64,000 nt of DNA from Elizabethkingia sp. YR214 (GTDB lineage: Bacteria > Bacteroidota > Bacteroidia > Flavobacteriales > Weeksellaceae): NCBI RefSeq assembly GCF_003058195.1, contig NZ_QBUH01000001.1, positions 310,001 through 374,000 of the forward strand. Reading direction: 5' to 3'. Below the pieces are notes generated by a model. The model saw nothing but the letters and a program-made list of their open reading frames with translations. It ran no database searches and was not told where the DNA came from. The translations under genes were made by a program, and so were the position numbers. The number at the start of each line of letters is the position of its first letter. The stretch's first letter is position 1. Shown here piece after piece: positions 52,322 through 61,919 of this stretch.

Positions 52322-53215
52322 TTAGTTAAGGTTTTTGAATTCCTCAGCAGAGATTTCTCCACTTGCGATTTTCTTCAACTCAGCCATGTGTGCACGGATT
52401 GTTTTATCAATTTCAGGATCAACCTTGAAGTTGCTGGCACTAGGCTGCAAAGCAGGATCCTGTCCATTTAACACATTGGAATAATAATAAAAGAAGTTAG
52501 AGTCAAAGCCTGTTGCAGTTAAAGAATACTGGCCTAATAAGAATCCTAGACGAACCGCAGCTCTTCTCTGAGGAGAAGTACCATGGTGACTTGGATCGTT
52601 TACATAATTATCTCCGATAGATGCAGCAAATTCATAAGCTGCCGCAATTTGAGAGAAATCAGTTTTATTAAACCCTGTAGGTCTTCTTAGGTAATAACCC
52701 GCAAAACCATCGGCTTCCAATTCACTCGAGCGTGCTGTGCTTTCCTGAACTGAAGGAATATTGTATCTGTATTGCAACTGATGCCCATACTCGTGAGCAA
52801 GGATCATAGCATTTACAATATTATCAGAACTTTTGGTTTTTGCATCCTTATAGATTGCATAGCCATAATAAATTTTTCCTGTTGAATACGAAATTGCATT
52901 GTAAGTAGATGAAGGATTTGACGGATCATCTACAAATCTAAGGGTAGGTGTACTTAGCCCCCAAAGCGATGCATTTTTCTGAACCTGAGTGTTCATAAAA
53001 TTAGTGTCAGCAGTTGTAGTAAGTCCGGTCTTTAAAACAGAAGTAGAAGTCCAGTATCGATCTACATAGCTACATAGCAATTCAGATGCAGACGGCGCTA
53101 CTAATGCTTCTGTTGTAATTGATTGTTCTGCTGTGTTGTCTTCTCTGTTACAGGAAACAAGAAAAGTCGTTGCTAGTGTCCCTACCAGCAACAGGGGAAT
53201 GAATCTTTTTTTCAT
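52322..53215 (-). CDS. Zinc metallopeptidase lipoprotein
   Basis: The 297-residue lipoprotein has lipobox Cys22 (TFLVSC). The zinc-binding HEYGHQ lies at residues 141-146 and the third ligand Glu is in SELEADGFAGYYL (Glu165/167). This is the arrangement of the YpfJ-like neutral metallopeptidases rather than M48. It is secreted to the outer membrane or surface. It is monocistronic. The substrate is unknown. Confidence 0.83.
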   Translation of the reverse strand: MKKRFIPLLLVGTLATTFLVSCNREDNTAEQSITTEALVAPSASELLCSYVDRYWTSTSVLKTGLTTTADTNFMNTQVQKNASLWGLSTPTLRFVDDPSNPSSTYNAISYSTGKIYYGYAIYKDAKTKSSDNIVNAMILAHEYGHQLQYRYNIPSVQESTARSSELEADGFAGYYLRRPTGFNKTDFSQIAAAYEFAASIGDNYVNDPSHHGTSPQRRAAVRLGFLLGQYSLTATGFDSNFFYYYSNVLNGQDPALQPSASNFKVDPEIDKTIRAHMAELKKIASGEISAEEFKNLN

Positions 53216-53368
53216 AATAAATTAATTTGTTATTTGGTTTATTCACATGATTAAGTATGACTTTTATCATGCGGTGGTAAATCTACATTTATTCTACCAA
53301 TCAACTATAATTTAATACTTTTTATTACTATGCTCAACATAACAATGTCTCTACCCCCCTTCTGCAAA

Positions 53369-53818
53369 CTATTCTTCTAATAATTGCTGCGTGTGATCTT
53401 TAGTTTTAACCTTATCAATAACCTTTATACAAGTTCCATTTTCATCAAAAACAAAAGTTGTGCGTACAATTCCCATAAACTCTCTTCCCATGAATTTCTT
53501 TAGCTGCCATACACCAAAAGCTTCTATCACCTCTTTATTAGTATCGGCTAAAAGATCAAAAGGAAAACTGTATTTATCAGAGAAATTCTTTTGTCTCTTT
53601 TCATCGTCAGCACTAACGCCTAATAGCTGATATCCTTTTTCTTTTAGTATTGTATAATTGTCCCTCAGATTACAGGCTTCCGCTGTACATCCCGGGGTGC
53701 TTGCTTTAGGATAAAAGAAAACAACTAGCTTTTTACCTGAATAATTTTTTGAATCGATTTCAACACCATTTTGGTTTATTCCTTTAAATTGAGGAAGTTT
53801 ATCACCTACTTGTAACAT
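53369..53818 (-). CDS. bcp: Thioredoxin-dependent thiol peroxidase (BCP type)
   Basis: This peroxiredoxin reduces hydroperoxides using thioredoxin. The 149-residue protein has the atypical 2-Cys motif at Cys44 (peroxidatic) and Cys49 (resolving) in STPGCTAEACNLRD. It is divergent from nth across 32 bases. Confidence 0.94.
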   Translation of the reverse strand: MLQVGDKLPQFKGINQNGVEIDSKNYSGKKLVVFFYPKASTPGCTAEACNLRDNYTILKEKGYQLLGVSADDEKRQKNFSDKYSFPFDLLADTNKEVIEAFGVWQLKKFMGREFMGIVRTTFVFDENGTCIKVIDKVKTKDHTQQLLEE

Positions 53819-53824
53819 ATTCTT

Positions 53825-53832
53825 TATTTTTG
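53825..53832 (+). promoter_or_regulatory. -7 box of nth
   Basis: TATTTTTG matches TAnnTTTG and lies 18 bases before the ATG at 53851. The in-frame TTG at 53830 falls in the box, so it is not the start. Confidence 0.45.
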
Positions 53833-53850
53833 TTTAAAATTACTACTTCT

Positions 53851-54471
53851 ATGACCAAAAAGCAAAGAGCGGAAACTGTAATGACAGAACTGGAGAGACT
53901 ATATCCTCAGGTTCCAATCCCCTTAGACCACTTTGATCCCTATACGCTTTTAGTTGCTGTAGCGCTTTCTGCACAGACAACAGACAAAAAAGTAAATGAA
54001 GTAACTCCTATGCTTTTTGCAAAAGCGCAGACCCCTCAACAGATGGCCCGTTTGGAAGAATTTGAAATCAAAGAGCTGATAAAAGAGATTGGCTTGTCGA
54101 ATACAAAAGCCAAAAATCTGAAAAGAATGGCTGAGCTTCTTGTCGAAAGACATCAGGGAATTGTTCCGGAAAGTTTTGAAGATCTTGAAAACTTACCCGG
54201 TGTTGGACACAAAACAGCTTCTGTAGTAATGTCTCAAGCATTCGGACATCCTGCATTTCCAGTAGATACCCATATCAACAGACTTATGAAGCAATGGAAA
54301 CTTTCCGAAGGTAAAAATGTGGAACAAGTAGAGGCTGACGCCAAAAAACTATTCCCCAAAAGTGCATGGAACAAGCTTCATCTACAGATTATATTTTATG
54401 GAAGAGAGTATTCTCCTGCTCGTGGTAAAGGTGAAAAGGACTTTTTAACTAAAATGTTATTTGATAAGTAG
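53851..54471 (+). CDS. nth: Endonuclease III homologue lacking the iron-sulfur cluster motif
   Basis: Nth removes oxidised pyrimidines and cuts abasic sites in base-excision repair. The 206-residue protein has the helix-hairpin-helix LPGVGHKTASVV with catalytic Lys121 and the catalytic Asp139 in FPVDTHINR, the same spacing as E. coli Nth. The C-terminal four-cysteine [4Fe-4S] loop is missing: after HLQIIFYGREYSPARGKGEK there are no cysteines. The protein is therefore a cluster-free form, as also known in some other Nth lineages. Confidence 0.93.
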   Translation: MTKKQRAETVMTELERLYPQVPIPLDHFDPYTLLVAVALSAQTTDKKVNEVTPMLFAKAQTPQQMARLEEFEIKELIKEIGLSNTKAKNLKRMAELLVERHQGIVPESFEDLENLPGVGHKTASVVMSQAFGHPAFPVDTHINRLMKQWKLSEGKNVEQVEADAKKLFPKSAWNKLHLQIIFYGREYSPARGKGEKDFLTKMLFDK

Positions 54472-54517
54472 CGCTTATCTTTCATATAAAACAAGCTCCA
54501 TTTCAGGAGTGAAAATC

Positions 54518-54549
54518 AGCCCCGATAAGAAAATTCTCTTATCGGGGCT
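54518..54549. other. Long hairpin downstream of nth
   Basis: A 13-bp perfect stem (54518-54530 with 54537-54549) with a 6-base loop is the likely end of the nth transcript, but no T run follows it. The rest of the 266-base gap to 54738 is very A+T-rich and shows no gene. Confidence 0.5.
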
Positions 54550-54737
54550 GTTCTATAAATTAATAATAATTTGCAACTAAAACATATTGAAATTGAAATT
54601 AATTTAATAATAATTATTTATTAAATAAAATATAACAAATAAATCATACCAGATTACAGAATAATTTTTAATTTAGGAATACAAAAGTGAGGAAATTCTT
54701 ATTATAAATAAACTACATAACGCCAAATTACAACACA

Positions 54738-55475
54738 ATGAGTACAAACAGGCAAAAAGAAAAAAATTCGAACATTCTATATAATTACGGCATATCTGAA
54801 GCCCTGATCGGGGGGCTTTGTGAAGGCACCATTTCCGTTAAAAGCCTGAAGCAAAAAGGAGATTTCGGACTTGGCGCTCCAGGAATGCTGGACGGAGAAT
54901 TAACAATACTGGACGGAAAGGCTTACCAAACCAAATCGGACGGAGAAACTACAATCTTGAAAGACGATCATATGATTGCATTTTCATCTGTTACATTTTT
55001 TGAAGCAGATTTGATTTCCCATATCAATACCACAACGGCCAGAGAATCATTATTCAGAATTATCACGAATACTCTCGAGAACAAAAATGCCATGTACGCT
55101 ATAAAAATAACCGGAGAATTCCAACATATAAGAACAAGAGCTTTTCCGCTGACAGAAGCCCCTTTTCCTATTCTTTCTACTATTCTGGATAAACAGAGGG
55201 TATTTAACTTCAACAATGTCCAAGGAACACTTATTGGTTATTTTTTACCTGAATATTTAAACGGAATAAATGTGAGTGGTTTTCATTTTCACTTTCTCTC
55301 CGCCGACAAAAAACATGGCGGCCATCTTTTAGACTTTACAGCTGAAAATCTTAAAATAGAAATTGCAGAGCTAAAGAGCATGGAATTGGAAGTTTCTTCT
55401 GATCCCTCTTTTCACCAATTCAGATTCCGGAACAAACGCAATGAGGATTTGGAAAAAATAGGAAGAGGCTACTAA
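54738..55475 (+). CDS. budA: Alpha-acetolactate decarboxylase
   Basis: BudA converts acetolactate to acetoin, part of overflow metabolism and pH control. The 245-residue protein has the GDFGLGAPGMLDGEL segment near residue 41 and the zinc ligands His183, His185 and His196 in GFHFHFLSADKKHGGH. The catalytic Arg/Glu pair is in the surrounding strands. No acetolactate synthase or butanediol dehydrogenase gene is nearby, so acetolactate would come from branched-chain synthesis elsewhere. Confidence 0.92.
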   Translation: MSTNRQKEKNSNILYNYGISEALIGGLCEGTISVKSLKQKGDFGLGAPGMLDGELTILDGKAYQTKSDGETTILKDDHMIAFSSVTFFEADLISHINTTTARESLFRIITNTLENKNAMYAIKITGEFQHIRTRAFPLTEAPFPILSTILDKQRVFNFNNVQGTLIGYFLPEYLNGINVSGFHFHFLSADKKHGGHLLDFTAENLKIEIAELKSMELEVSSDPSFHQFRFRNKRNEDLEKIGRGY

Positions 55476-55536
55476 AGCGTTTCTTCTTTAGTAGTGCATT
55501 CTATAAAAAAACATCACAGGCAAGTACCTATGATGT
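55469..55536. terminator. Two hairpins between convergent budA and DUF885 genes
   Basis: A 9-bp perfect stem (55469-55477 with 55486-55494) overlaps the budA stop. A second, 10-bp stem with one mismatch (55511-55520 with 55527-55536) lies just before the DUF885 gene end, preceded by an A run that reads T on the minus strand. Confidence 0.55.
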
Positions 55537-55570
55537 CTTTATATTCCAAAGGATAATGTATCCGATTTTT

Positions 55571-57379
55571 TTATTGCTTCTTAGACCAAAGCTCCATTTT
55601 TCTTTCCAGAACACTTAGTGGCAGACATCCCTGACTTAGCACCTCATCATGGAAAGATGCCAGGCTAAATTTAGCCCCAAGTTGCTTTTCATATTTTGTT
55701 CTTAGCTCTCTTATTTTTAAAGCTCCGGTTTTATAACTCAATGCTTGTCCTGGTATTGCCATATAACGTTCAATCTCCGCAGTTGCTCCTGCTTCATCAT
55801 AAGCTACATTACTCAGAAAATATTTTATAGCCTGCTCTCTTGTCATTTGCCCTGTATGAATACCTGTATCAACTACCAGTCGAATCGCTCTCATCATTTC
55901 GTCGCTCAATGAACCCAATTTTTGATAAGGATCCGTGTAAAGACCAAACTCTGGCCCCAGAGATTCACAATACAGCGCCCAACCTTCACCATAAGCTCCT
56001 AACCAGCCGAAACGCATAAATTTAGGCAGCTTTGTATTTTCCTGTTGCAAAGAAACCTGATAATGATGCCCCGGTATTGCTTCATGCAGAAACAAAGATT
56101 CCATTCCGCTGGTTACATTAAACTTCTTAGGATCAGGAATCGGAATATAAAAAATTCCCGGTCTCTTACCGTCAGGCGTTCCCTGCATATATTCCGCACT
56201 GGCAGTGGCCTCACGGAACTTCTCTGTCTGACGTATTTCAAATGGTGTTTTTGGCGTTACATTAAACATTGTTTTCAGCTTCGGGGTGATCTTTGTCAAA
56301 ATCCCCTGAAATCCATCCAAAATTTCTTTTGAAGTTTTATACGGCATTGCTTTTGGATCATTTTTCACATGAGCTAAAAACTCTTCTAAAGACCCATTAT
56401 AACCTACCTGCGCTTTTACTTTTTCCATTTCTCCACGGATTCGCGCTACTTCATCAAGACCGGTTTTGTGTATTTCATCCGGAGTTCTGCTGGTTGTTGT
56501 CCATGTTTTCACATAATAAGCATATATATCCTTACCATTTGGCAAAGCATTATAACCATCTGTATCACGGGCATTTGGCAAGTATTCTTCTTTCAAGAAT
56601 TTACCCATACGGGAATACACAGGAATAATTTTATCTTTAATAGCTTCCTGGAAAAGTTTGGTATATTTCTGCTTCTGGTTTGCAGTAAAATCTTTTGGAA
56701 ATTCCTTTACAGGTCCGTAAAAGATATTTTTATCAAATTCTGTTGTTATAATTTCAGCGGCATTCATCTGTGGGATCATTTTCACCACAAGCTTTTTAGG
56801 CAATACCATTTTATTTTTTATTCCTGTACGGAAGTTTTGCTCAGCAGTAGCCATCCATGCAGGAAACTGATCTATACGTTTTAACCAGTTATCATAATCT
56901 TTTGCTGTTTTAAAGGGCTGACTCCCCTTTCCGCTTCCCAGGAGAGGCATCGTAAGTGGCAGACCATCAAACTGGCTAAATGGAATATATTCGGGATGAT
57001 AGACATAGCTTTCCACTTTTGTTTTAAGCTGATTATCCAGTACATCAAAGATTACTTTGTGCTGATCATCCAAAGCTTCATAATTAATTTTAGAAAGCTC
57101 TTTTATTGTATTATTGTAAAAATTAATTTCCCCGGTAATAACTTTTGCATCAATATTATCAGGCAACAAATCATTATACCTTACATCTCCCTGATATGTA
57201 GCATCTAAAGGACTAAGCTTCAGATATGCCTCATAGTATTTATCTGCAAGTTTTACCAGTTTATCATTTTCTCTACTATCCGCAGCTTCATTTTTTGCAG
57301 AATCATTCTTCTGACAGGATATCACAGCTAATGTCAATCCCATAGAGGCAAGCATCCCTATTTTAATTAGTTTTTTCAT
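55571..57379 (-). CDS. DUF885-family lipoprotein, putative metallopeptidase
   Basis: The 602-residue lipoprotein has lipobox Cys22 (TLAVISC) and the HEAIPGHHYQ zinc motif near residue 430, with the GEGWALYCESLG segment about 40 residues later that supplies the next ligand. This is the DUF885 (M32-like gluzincin) family, seen as oligopeptidases at the cell envelope. The gene is monocistronic. Confidence 0.88.
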   Translation of the reverse strand: MKKLIKIGMLASMGLTLAVISCQKNDSAKNEAADSRENDKLVKLADKYYEAYLKLSPLDATYQGDVRYNDLLPDNIDAKVITGEINFYNNTIKELSKINYEALDDQHKVIFDVLDNQLKTKVESYVYHPEYIPFSQFDGLPLTMPLLGSGKGSQPFKTAKDYDNWLKRIDQFPAWMATAEQNFRTGIKNKMVLPKKLVVKMIPQMNAAEIITTEFDKNIFYGPVKEFPKDFTANQKQKYTKLFQEAIKDKIIPVYSRMGKFLKEEYLPNARDTDGYNALPNGKDIYAYYVKTWTTTSRTPDEIHKTGLDEVARIRGEMEKVKAQVGYNGSLEEFLAHVKNDPKAMPYKTSKEILDGFQGILTKITPKLKTMFNVTPKTPFEIRQTEKFREATASAEYMQGTPDGKRPGIFYIPIPDPKKFNVTSGMESLFLHEAIPGHHYQVSLQQENTKLPKFMRFGWLGAYGEGWALYCESLGPEFGLYTDPYQKLGSLSDEMMRAIRLVVDTGIHTGQMTREQAIKYFLSNVAYDEAGATAEIERYMAIPGQALSYKTGALKIRELRTKYEKQLGAKFSLASFHDEVLSQGCLPLSVLERKMELWSKKQ

Positions 57380-57481
57380 AGAAAAGATTGTTTACCCAAA
57401 AGTAACCATTCTTGGCATGATAAAAAACAGAAAATCAATATTTACGCGTCGTATCCTTCACTATAGAAAAAGCTTTGGAAG

Positions 57482-59020
57482 TTATGAACTACATGATAGA
57501 GTTGAGCAGCCAGGCTGATCTCCCGCCCAGTCTGGTCGTTTTACAGAGAACTCCGGATATAATTCTTCATAAGGATTCTCTAATGCTTTCAATAACTTGT
57601 TGAGTAACGTAAAATCACCTTGATCCGTCTCTTCAATACATTGAAAAAGAAGGTAATTTCTTAAAATAAATTTAGGATTTGTTCTCTGCATCTTTTGCAG
57701 AGATTCTTCTGCAGAAATTGTATTTTGTGCCTTTCGGTCTATGTAATGCTTTACAAAGTTCTCCAATTGCAATGCCTGCGACGGGGTAAGACTGTAGTAA
57801 AAACAAGGCTCGAAATGCAGAACAACATTGGTTTGAGCATCTACTTTCTCTAATAAAGAAAAAAACAAAGTATAATCCAGCTTTAGCTCGTCCATAAGTT
57901 TTTGCCATTCCAGAAGAAGTGACTGATCGCTTTCTTTTACCCCATCTAAGCCTAACTTCTCAGCCATCATCTTATCATAACCCGTCCAGAAGTATTTTGA
58001 AAAATCATTGAGTATTTCTTCTAAGCCTTCCTGATCATTTATAACAGTAAAAATAGCATTAGCCAACTGAAACAAATTCCAGTGTGCAATATTAGCCTGC
58101 TTTCCAAAGGCATATCTTCTTCCTGGCAGATCAGTCGTATTAGGTGTAAAATTCAAACTATATTCATCCAGCATACTGAAGGGCCCATAATCTATAGTTA
58201 GCCCCAGAATGGACATATTATCGGTATTCATTACACCATGAACAAAACCTACTCTAAACCAGTCAATAATAGTATCAGCTGTTCTCTGAGCAACTTCCCG
58301 GAACCAACTCAGGTATTTCTCAGTATCCGTTTCCCCTTTGATTTCCGGAAAATAGCGTTCTATAACCCAGTTCATTAATTGCTTTAGTGTATCAGTCTCT
58401 TGCCTTGCTGCCAATAATTCAAAATGTCCGAATCGAATAAAACTTTCCGCTGTTCGTATAATCACAGCTCCGTTTTCTGCTTCCGGATGCCCATTATAGA
58501 ACATATCCCGTATTACATTTTCACCTGTTTTTACCAAGCTTAAAGCACGGGTTGTAGAAATTCCTAAATGATACATAGCCTCACTCATCAGATACTCTCT
58601 GAGTGAAGAGCGAAAAACAGCTCTGCCATCCGCATTCCTGGAATAAGGAGTACTTCCGGCTCCTTTATATTGCAATTCTATATTCTTTCCGGATCGACTC
58701 CTAACTTCTCCGATATTGATTGCACGGCCATCTCCTAACTGGCCCGCCCAGTTTCCAAACTGGTGCCCGGCATAGGCTGTAGCATATGTTGTAACTCCTT
58801 CCGGAAGCACCTGCCCGCTAAACAGACCGATATTATCTTTAGAGACCATTAGCTCTTCTCCTAATTCTTCATTGAAGAGAATCAGTTCAGGCTTTGGAAA
58901 CTCCATAGGCTCAACAAGGGCATAAAGTACGCCCGGAGTCTGCCGTGGGTAATTATTATATGTATTATCACCTGGGAAGCCTTCTTTAAAAGGCTGTCTG
59001 ATTTCTGGCAAGTTCATCAT
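57482..59020 (-). CDS. selO: Protein adenylyltransferase SelO (YdiU)
   Basis: SelO is a pseudokinase-fold enzyme that transfers AMP to proteins, important in oxidative stress. The 512-residue protein has the ATAYAGHQFGNWAGQLGDGRA ATP-binding loop (shown in two pieces: AGHQFGNWAGQLGDG and then RA), the RGLS-like TRALSLVKTGE and the HGVMNTDNMSILGLTIDYGP catalytic segment. It ends in Cys-Ser-Ser, the position where human SELENOO has selenocysteine. Start is at the first of two adjacent ATG codons. Confidence 0.93.
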   Translation of the reverse strand: MMNLPEIRQPFKEGFPGDNTYNNYPRQTPGVLYALVEPMEFPKPELILFNEELGEELMVSKDNIGLFSGQVLPEGVTTYATAYAGHQFGNWAGQLGDGRAINIGEVRSRSGKNIELQYKGAGSTPYSRNADGRAVFRSSLREYLMSEAMYHLGISTTRALSLVKTGENVIRDMFYNGHPEAENGAVIIRTAESFIRFGHFELLAARQETDTLKQLMNWVIERYFPEIKGETDTEKYLSWFREVAQRTADTIIDWFRVGFVHGVMNTDNMSILGLTIDYGPFSMLDEYSLNFTPNTTDLPGRRYAFGKQANIAHWNLFQLANAIFTVINDQEGLEEILNDFSKYFWTGYDKMMAEKLGLDGVKESDQSLLLEWQKLMDELKLDYTLFFSLLEKVDAQTNVVLHFEPCFYYSLTPSQALQLENFVKHYIDRKAQNTISAEESLQKMQRTNPKFILRNYLLFQCIEETDQGDFTLLNKLLKALENPYEELYPEFSVKRPDWAGDQPGCSTLSCSS

Positions 59021-59028
59021 GATAAAAA

Positions 59029-59049
59029 AAGCCGGATATTATCCGGCTT
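59029..59049 (-). terminator. Terminator of the penicillin-binding protein operon
   Basis: A 9-bp perfect stem (59029-59037 with 59041-59049) and a 3-base loop lie seven bases after the PBP stop. On the minus strand it is followed by TTTTTTT. Confidence 0.85.
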
Positions 59050-59055
59050 ATGTTT

Positions 59056-61440
59056 TTATTTATTAAAATCAATATCGTCTGTCTTATTGATCTTATCATT
59101 AATATTTTCTTCTTTTTTCGCCGGTTGCCCATTATTATCAGGGTTACCATTATTCGATGGCGGTCTTGGGCTTCTCACCTCATCAATCGTCTGAAGTCCT
59201 CCTTCATCACCATAGCCTCCAAGGCCTTTCAGTGAATTACAACCATCATAAGTGGAAGGTTTCACGAATCTGTCTTCCTGAGTTATACCCAATGATTTAT
59301 CCTTGTAAACTCGCTGCATAAAGTATCCCCATATTGGTAGTGCCATTCTCGCACCCTGTCCTTCACCAGTACTATAAAAGTGGGTTGCACGGTCTTCCCA
59401 ACCTACCCATACACCAGTTGCCAGCTTAGGAGTGATCCCCATAAACCAACCATCGGAGTTGTTATTAGTTGTACCTGTTTTAGCAGCTATTTCAGCATTA
59501 ATTCCCAATCTCTTCAGTCCGGAAGATGCCGTACCATATTCAGCAACACCTTTCATCATATCAATCATTGTATAAGCATATACTTCATTCATGACTTCTT
59601 TAGACTCTGGTTTCACTTCTTTTATTAAACGGCCGTTTGGATCTTCAATACGCCATACCATTTCCGGTTTGGTATAAGTACCAAAGTTAGCAAAGGTACT
59701 GTATGCACCCAACATCTCATAAATAGTAATATCTGAAGAACCAAGAGCAATTGTATTATTTTTCGGAATATCACTTTGTACACCAAGATCACGTGCCAAC
59801 TGTATAACCTTGTCTACGCCTGTACTTTCAATAAGGCGTGCAGCAACGGCATTCTGAGAATGAGCAAGAGCATCACGAAGCGCAAGAGATCCTCCACTTC
59901 TTCCTCCTCTTACGTTCCAGCCTCCTTTGCTATAATTGGCATTAGATATTACCGTACAAGGTGTATACCCTAGGTTCATAATTGCAGTAGCATAAACGAA
60001 TGGCTTGAATGTAGATCCTACCTGACGTTTACCTTGTTTTACGTGGTCGTACTGATAGTGCTGCCAGTTGATCCCTCCTACCCAGGCTTTGATATTTCCT
60101 GTAGCAGGCTCCATAGACATTAATCCAGCCTGTGCAATTTGTTTATGATAACGGATCGAATCCCAAGGAGACATTTCTACTTCCTCTTCTCCATCCCATG
60201 TAAATCTTGTTAGTTTTGTTGGCTTTTTGAAATCCATCATAATAGAATCTTCAGACATTCCTTCAGCCTTCATTTGCTTATAACGTCCCGTTCTTTTTAC
60301 AGCAGCCATCATCAGGTCATTTGCTGTTTTCTTACTAATCAGATAGTAAGGTCTGTTTGGATTTCGTGCCTGTTCAGAATCAAAGTTTTTCTGAAGAACC
60401 GTCAAGTGTTGCTTAATAGCTTCTTCAGCATATTTTTGCATTCTTGAATCAAGTGTTACATAGATCTTTAATCCATCACGGAAAAGATTCAGAGGTCTTC
60501 CTGTTTCCTTTTCATAATCTTTAAGATATCCGTCAATTTCTTTTCTAAGATAGAACTTGAAATAAGCCGAGTAACCTTCATTCACACTCTTTACCGGATG
60601 AAAATCTGTAACGATAGGCGTATTAATAGCTTGATTATAGGTATTATCATCGATATATCCTGTATCCAACATTTGCTTTAATACAACATCTCTACGAAGC
60701 TTTGCTCGCTCCGGATTTTTCAATGGGTTATTTGCATTCGGAGCTTCCAGCATTGCCACAAACATTGCAGCTTCAGGCAGGGTTAGCTCATTCGTATGTT
60801 TATTGAAATAGATTCTTGAAGCCATTTCAATTCCGTTTGCATTGTAGGTAAAATCGAATTTATTGAAATACAGTGTTATGATTTCTTCTTTTGTATACCT
60901 CTTCTCCAAGCTTACTGCTACAGACCATTCTTTTAGCTTTTGGAATACCCTTTGAAACTTATTCTTAGAAACATTTCTTGTAAAAAGAAGTTTCGCAAGC
61001 TGCTGGGTAATGGTAGATCCACCACCACGTCCACCACCAAAACGAACAGCTCTGAAAATGGATTTCATATCAATCCCTGAATGCTCTTTAAATCGCTCAT
61101 CTTCTTTTGCTTGAAGAGCAAAAATAAGGTGAGGTGGCAGATCTTTGTATTTAATAGGAATAACTTTTTCCTTTTCAAACTTCCCTAACGAAACACCATC
61201 GGATGAAATAATCTCTGATGCAACATAGATATCAGGATTTTCAAGCTCTTTCACATCCGGCATTTCCCCAAGAAATCCCTGAGAAACCATAAAGAAAAGT
61301 CCGGCAATCCCAACGACAAAAGCCGCAAGAGCTAACCATATAAACTTTATCCATCTCTTCACCCCTTTATCCGAAGTTTGTTTTTTCTTTGTAGGGGGCA
61401 GCGGAAATGACTGCTGCTTATTTTTAGTGTTATTTTCCAT
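59056..61440 (-). CDS. Class A penicillin-binding protein (PBP1A type)
   Basis: This bifunctional enzyme polymerises and cross-links peptidoglycan. The 794-residue protein has a short cytosolic N-terminus and one transmembrane helix at about residues 32-52. The GT51 glycosyltransferase domain has catalytic Glu113 in AKEDERFKEHSGID. The transpeptidase domain has GSTFKPF (SxxK serine), SQNA (SxN) and KTGTTNNNSDGWF (KTG). It lies downstream of gldH and ricT on one strand, and the gap to gldH is eight bases. Confidence 0.95.
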   Translation of the reverse strand: MENNTKNKQQSFPLPPTKKKQTSDKGVKRWIKFIWLALAAFVVGIAGLFFMVSQGFLGEMPDVKELENPDIYVASEIISSDGVSLGKFEKEKVIPIKYKDLPPHLIFALQAKEDERFKEHSGIDMKSIFRAVRFGGGRGGGSTITQQLAKLLFTRNVSKNKFQRVFQKLKEWSVAVSLEKRYTKEEIITLYFNKFDFTYNANGIEMASRIYFNKHTNELTLPEAAMFVAMLEAPNANNPLKNPERAKLRRDVVLKQMLDTGYIDDNTYNQAINTPIVTDFHPVKSVNEGYSAYFKFYLRKEIDGYLKDYEKETGRPLNLFRDGLKIYVTLDSRMQKYAEEAIKQHLTVLQKNFDSEQARNPNRPYYLISKKTANDLMMAAVKRTGRYKQMKAEGMSEDSIMMDFKKPTKLTRFTWDGEEEVEMSPWDSIRYHKQIAQAGLMSMEPATGNIKAWVGGINWQHYQYDHVKQGKRQVGSTFKPFVYATAIMNLGYTPCTVISNANYSKGGWNVRGGRSGGSLALRDALAHSQNAVAARLIESTGVDKVIQLARDLGVQSDIPKNNTIALGSSDITIYEMLGAYSTFANFGTYTKPEMVWRIEDPNGRLIKEVKPESKEVMNEVYAYTMIDMMKGVAEYGTASSGLKRLGINAEIAAKTGTTNNNSDGWFMGITPKLATGVWVGWEDRATHFYSTGEGQGARMALPIWGYFMQRVYKDKSLGITQEDRFVKPSTYDGCNSLKGLGGYGDEGGLQTIDEVRSPRPPSNNGNPDNNGQPAKKEENINDKINKTDDIDFNK

Positions 61441-61448
61441 TTAATATA

Positions 61449-61919
61449 TTATGGCTTAACCGTTTCTATTTTTATTCCTATGTCTTCCAATCCCGTTAAT
61501 GGACTCTTAAACATCAGGTGCTTTAGTTCAATTTTATATTTCCCGTTACCCGGAAATCTGTAATTCATCTTATAACGACCTAAGGTCTCTTTTGTTGCAC
61601 CAAATCCTATACCGGTCCACATACCGTTAGGCTCTGCAAGCATATAATTCAGAATTTCAGTTGCTTTTCCTTTTTCATTAATCTTTGACACAGAGGCTTG
61701 TAGGCGTAGATTCATGTAAGGATATTCATTATTATTCCGGATAACAAATATAATATTTTTTGGATTCTGCGCATCCTGAATATCAAACTCAAAACGAGCC
61801 GGATATTTAGATACCCACTTACCATCAAGAGAGATTGTCCTAACTTGTTCATCAGGAGATACACAACCCGTTAGTACTTCTAGAAAAGCAATAACTACAA
61901 GAAATTTATACCCCTGCAT
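61449..61919 (-). CDS. gldH: Gliding motility lipoprotein GldH
   Basis: GldH is one of the Bacteroidota gliding/type IX secretion-associated lipoproteins. The 156-residue protein has lipobox Cys18 (LEVLTGC) and the GldH core with WVSKYPARFEFDIQD and MLAEPNGMWTGIGFG. I use the ATG at 61919, which begins a proper signal and overlaps ricT by 14 bases; a longer frame adds 36 basic residues. Many non-gliding Weeksellaceae retain gldH. Confidence 0.9.
   Translation of the reverse strand: MQGYKFLVVIAFLEVLTGCVSPDEQVRTISLDGKWVSKYPARFEFDIQDAQNPKNIIFVIRNNNEYPYMNLRLQASVSKINEKGKATEILNYMLAEPNGMWTGIGFGATKETLGRYKMNYRFPGNGKYKIELKHLMFKSPLTGLEDIGIKIETVKP

Noticed and set aside
56045-56884. Overlapping plus-strand frames opposite the DUF885 gene
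   Set aside because: The minus strand encodes a full DUF885 protein with HEAIPGHH; the plus-strand frames are His/Phe/Ile-rich shadows.
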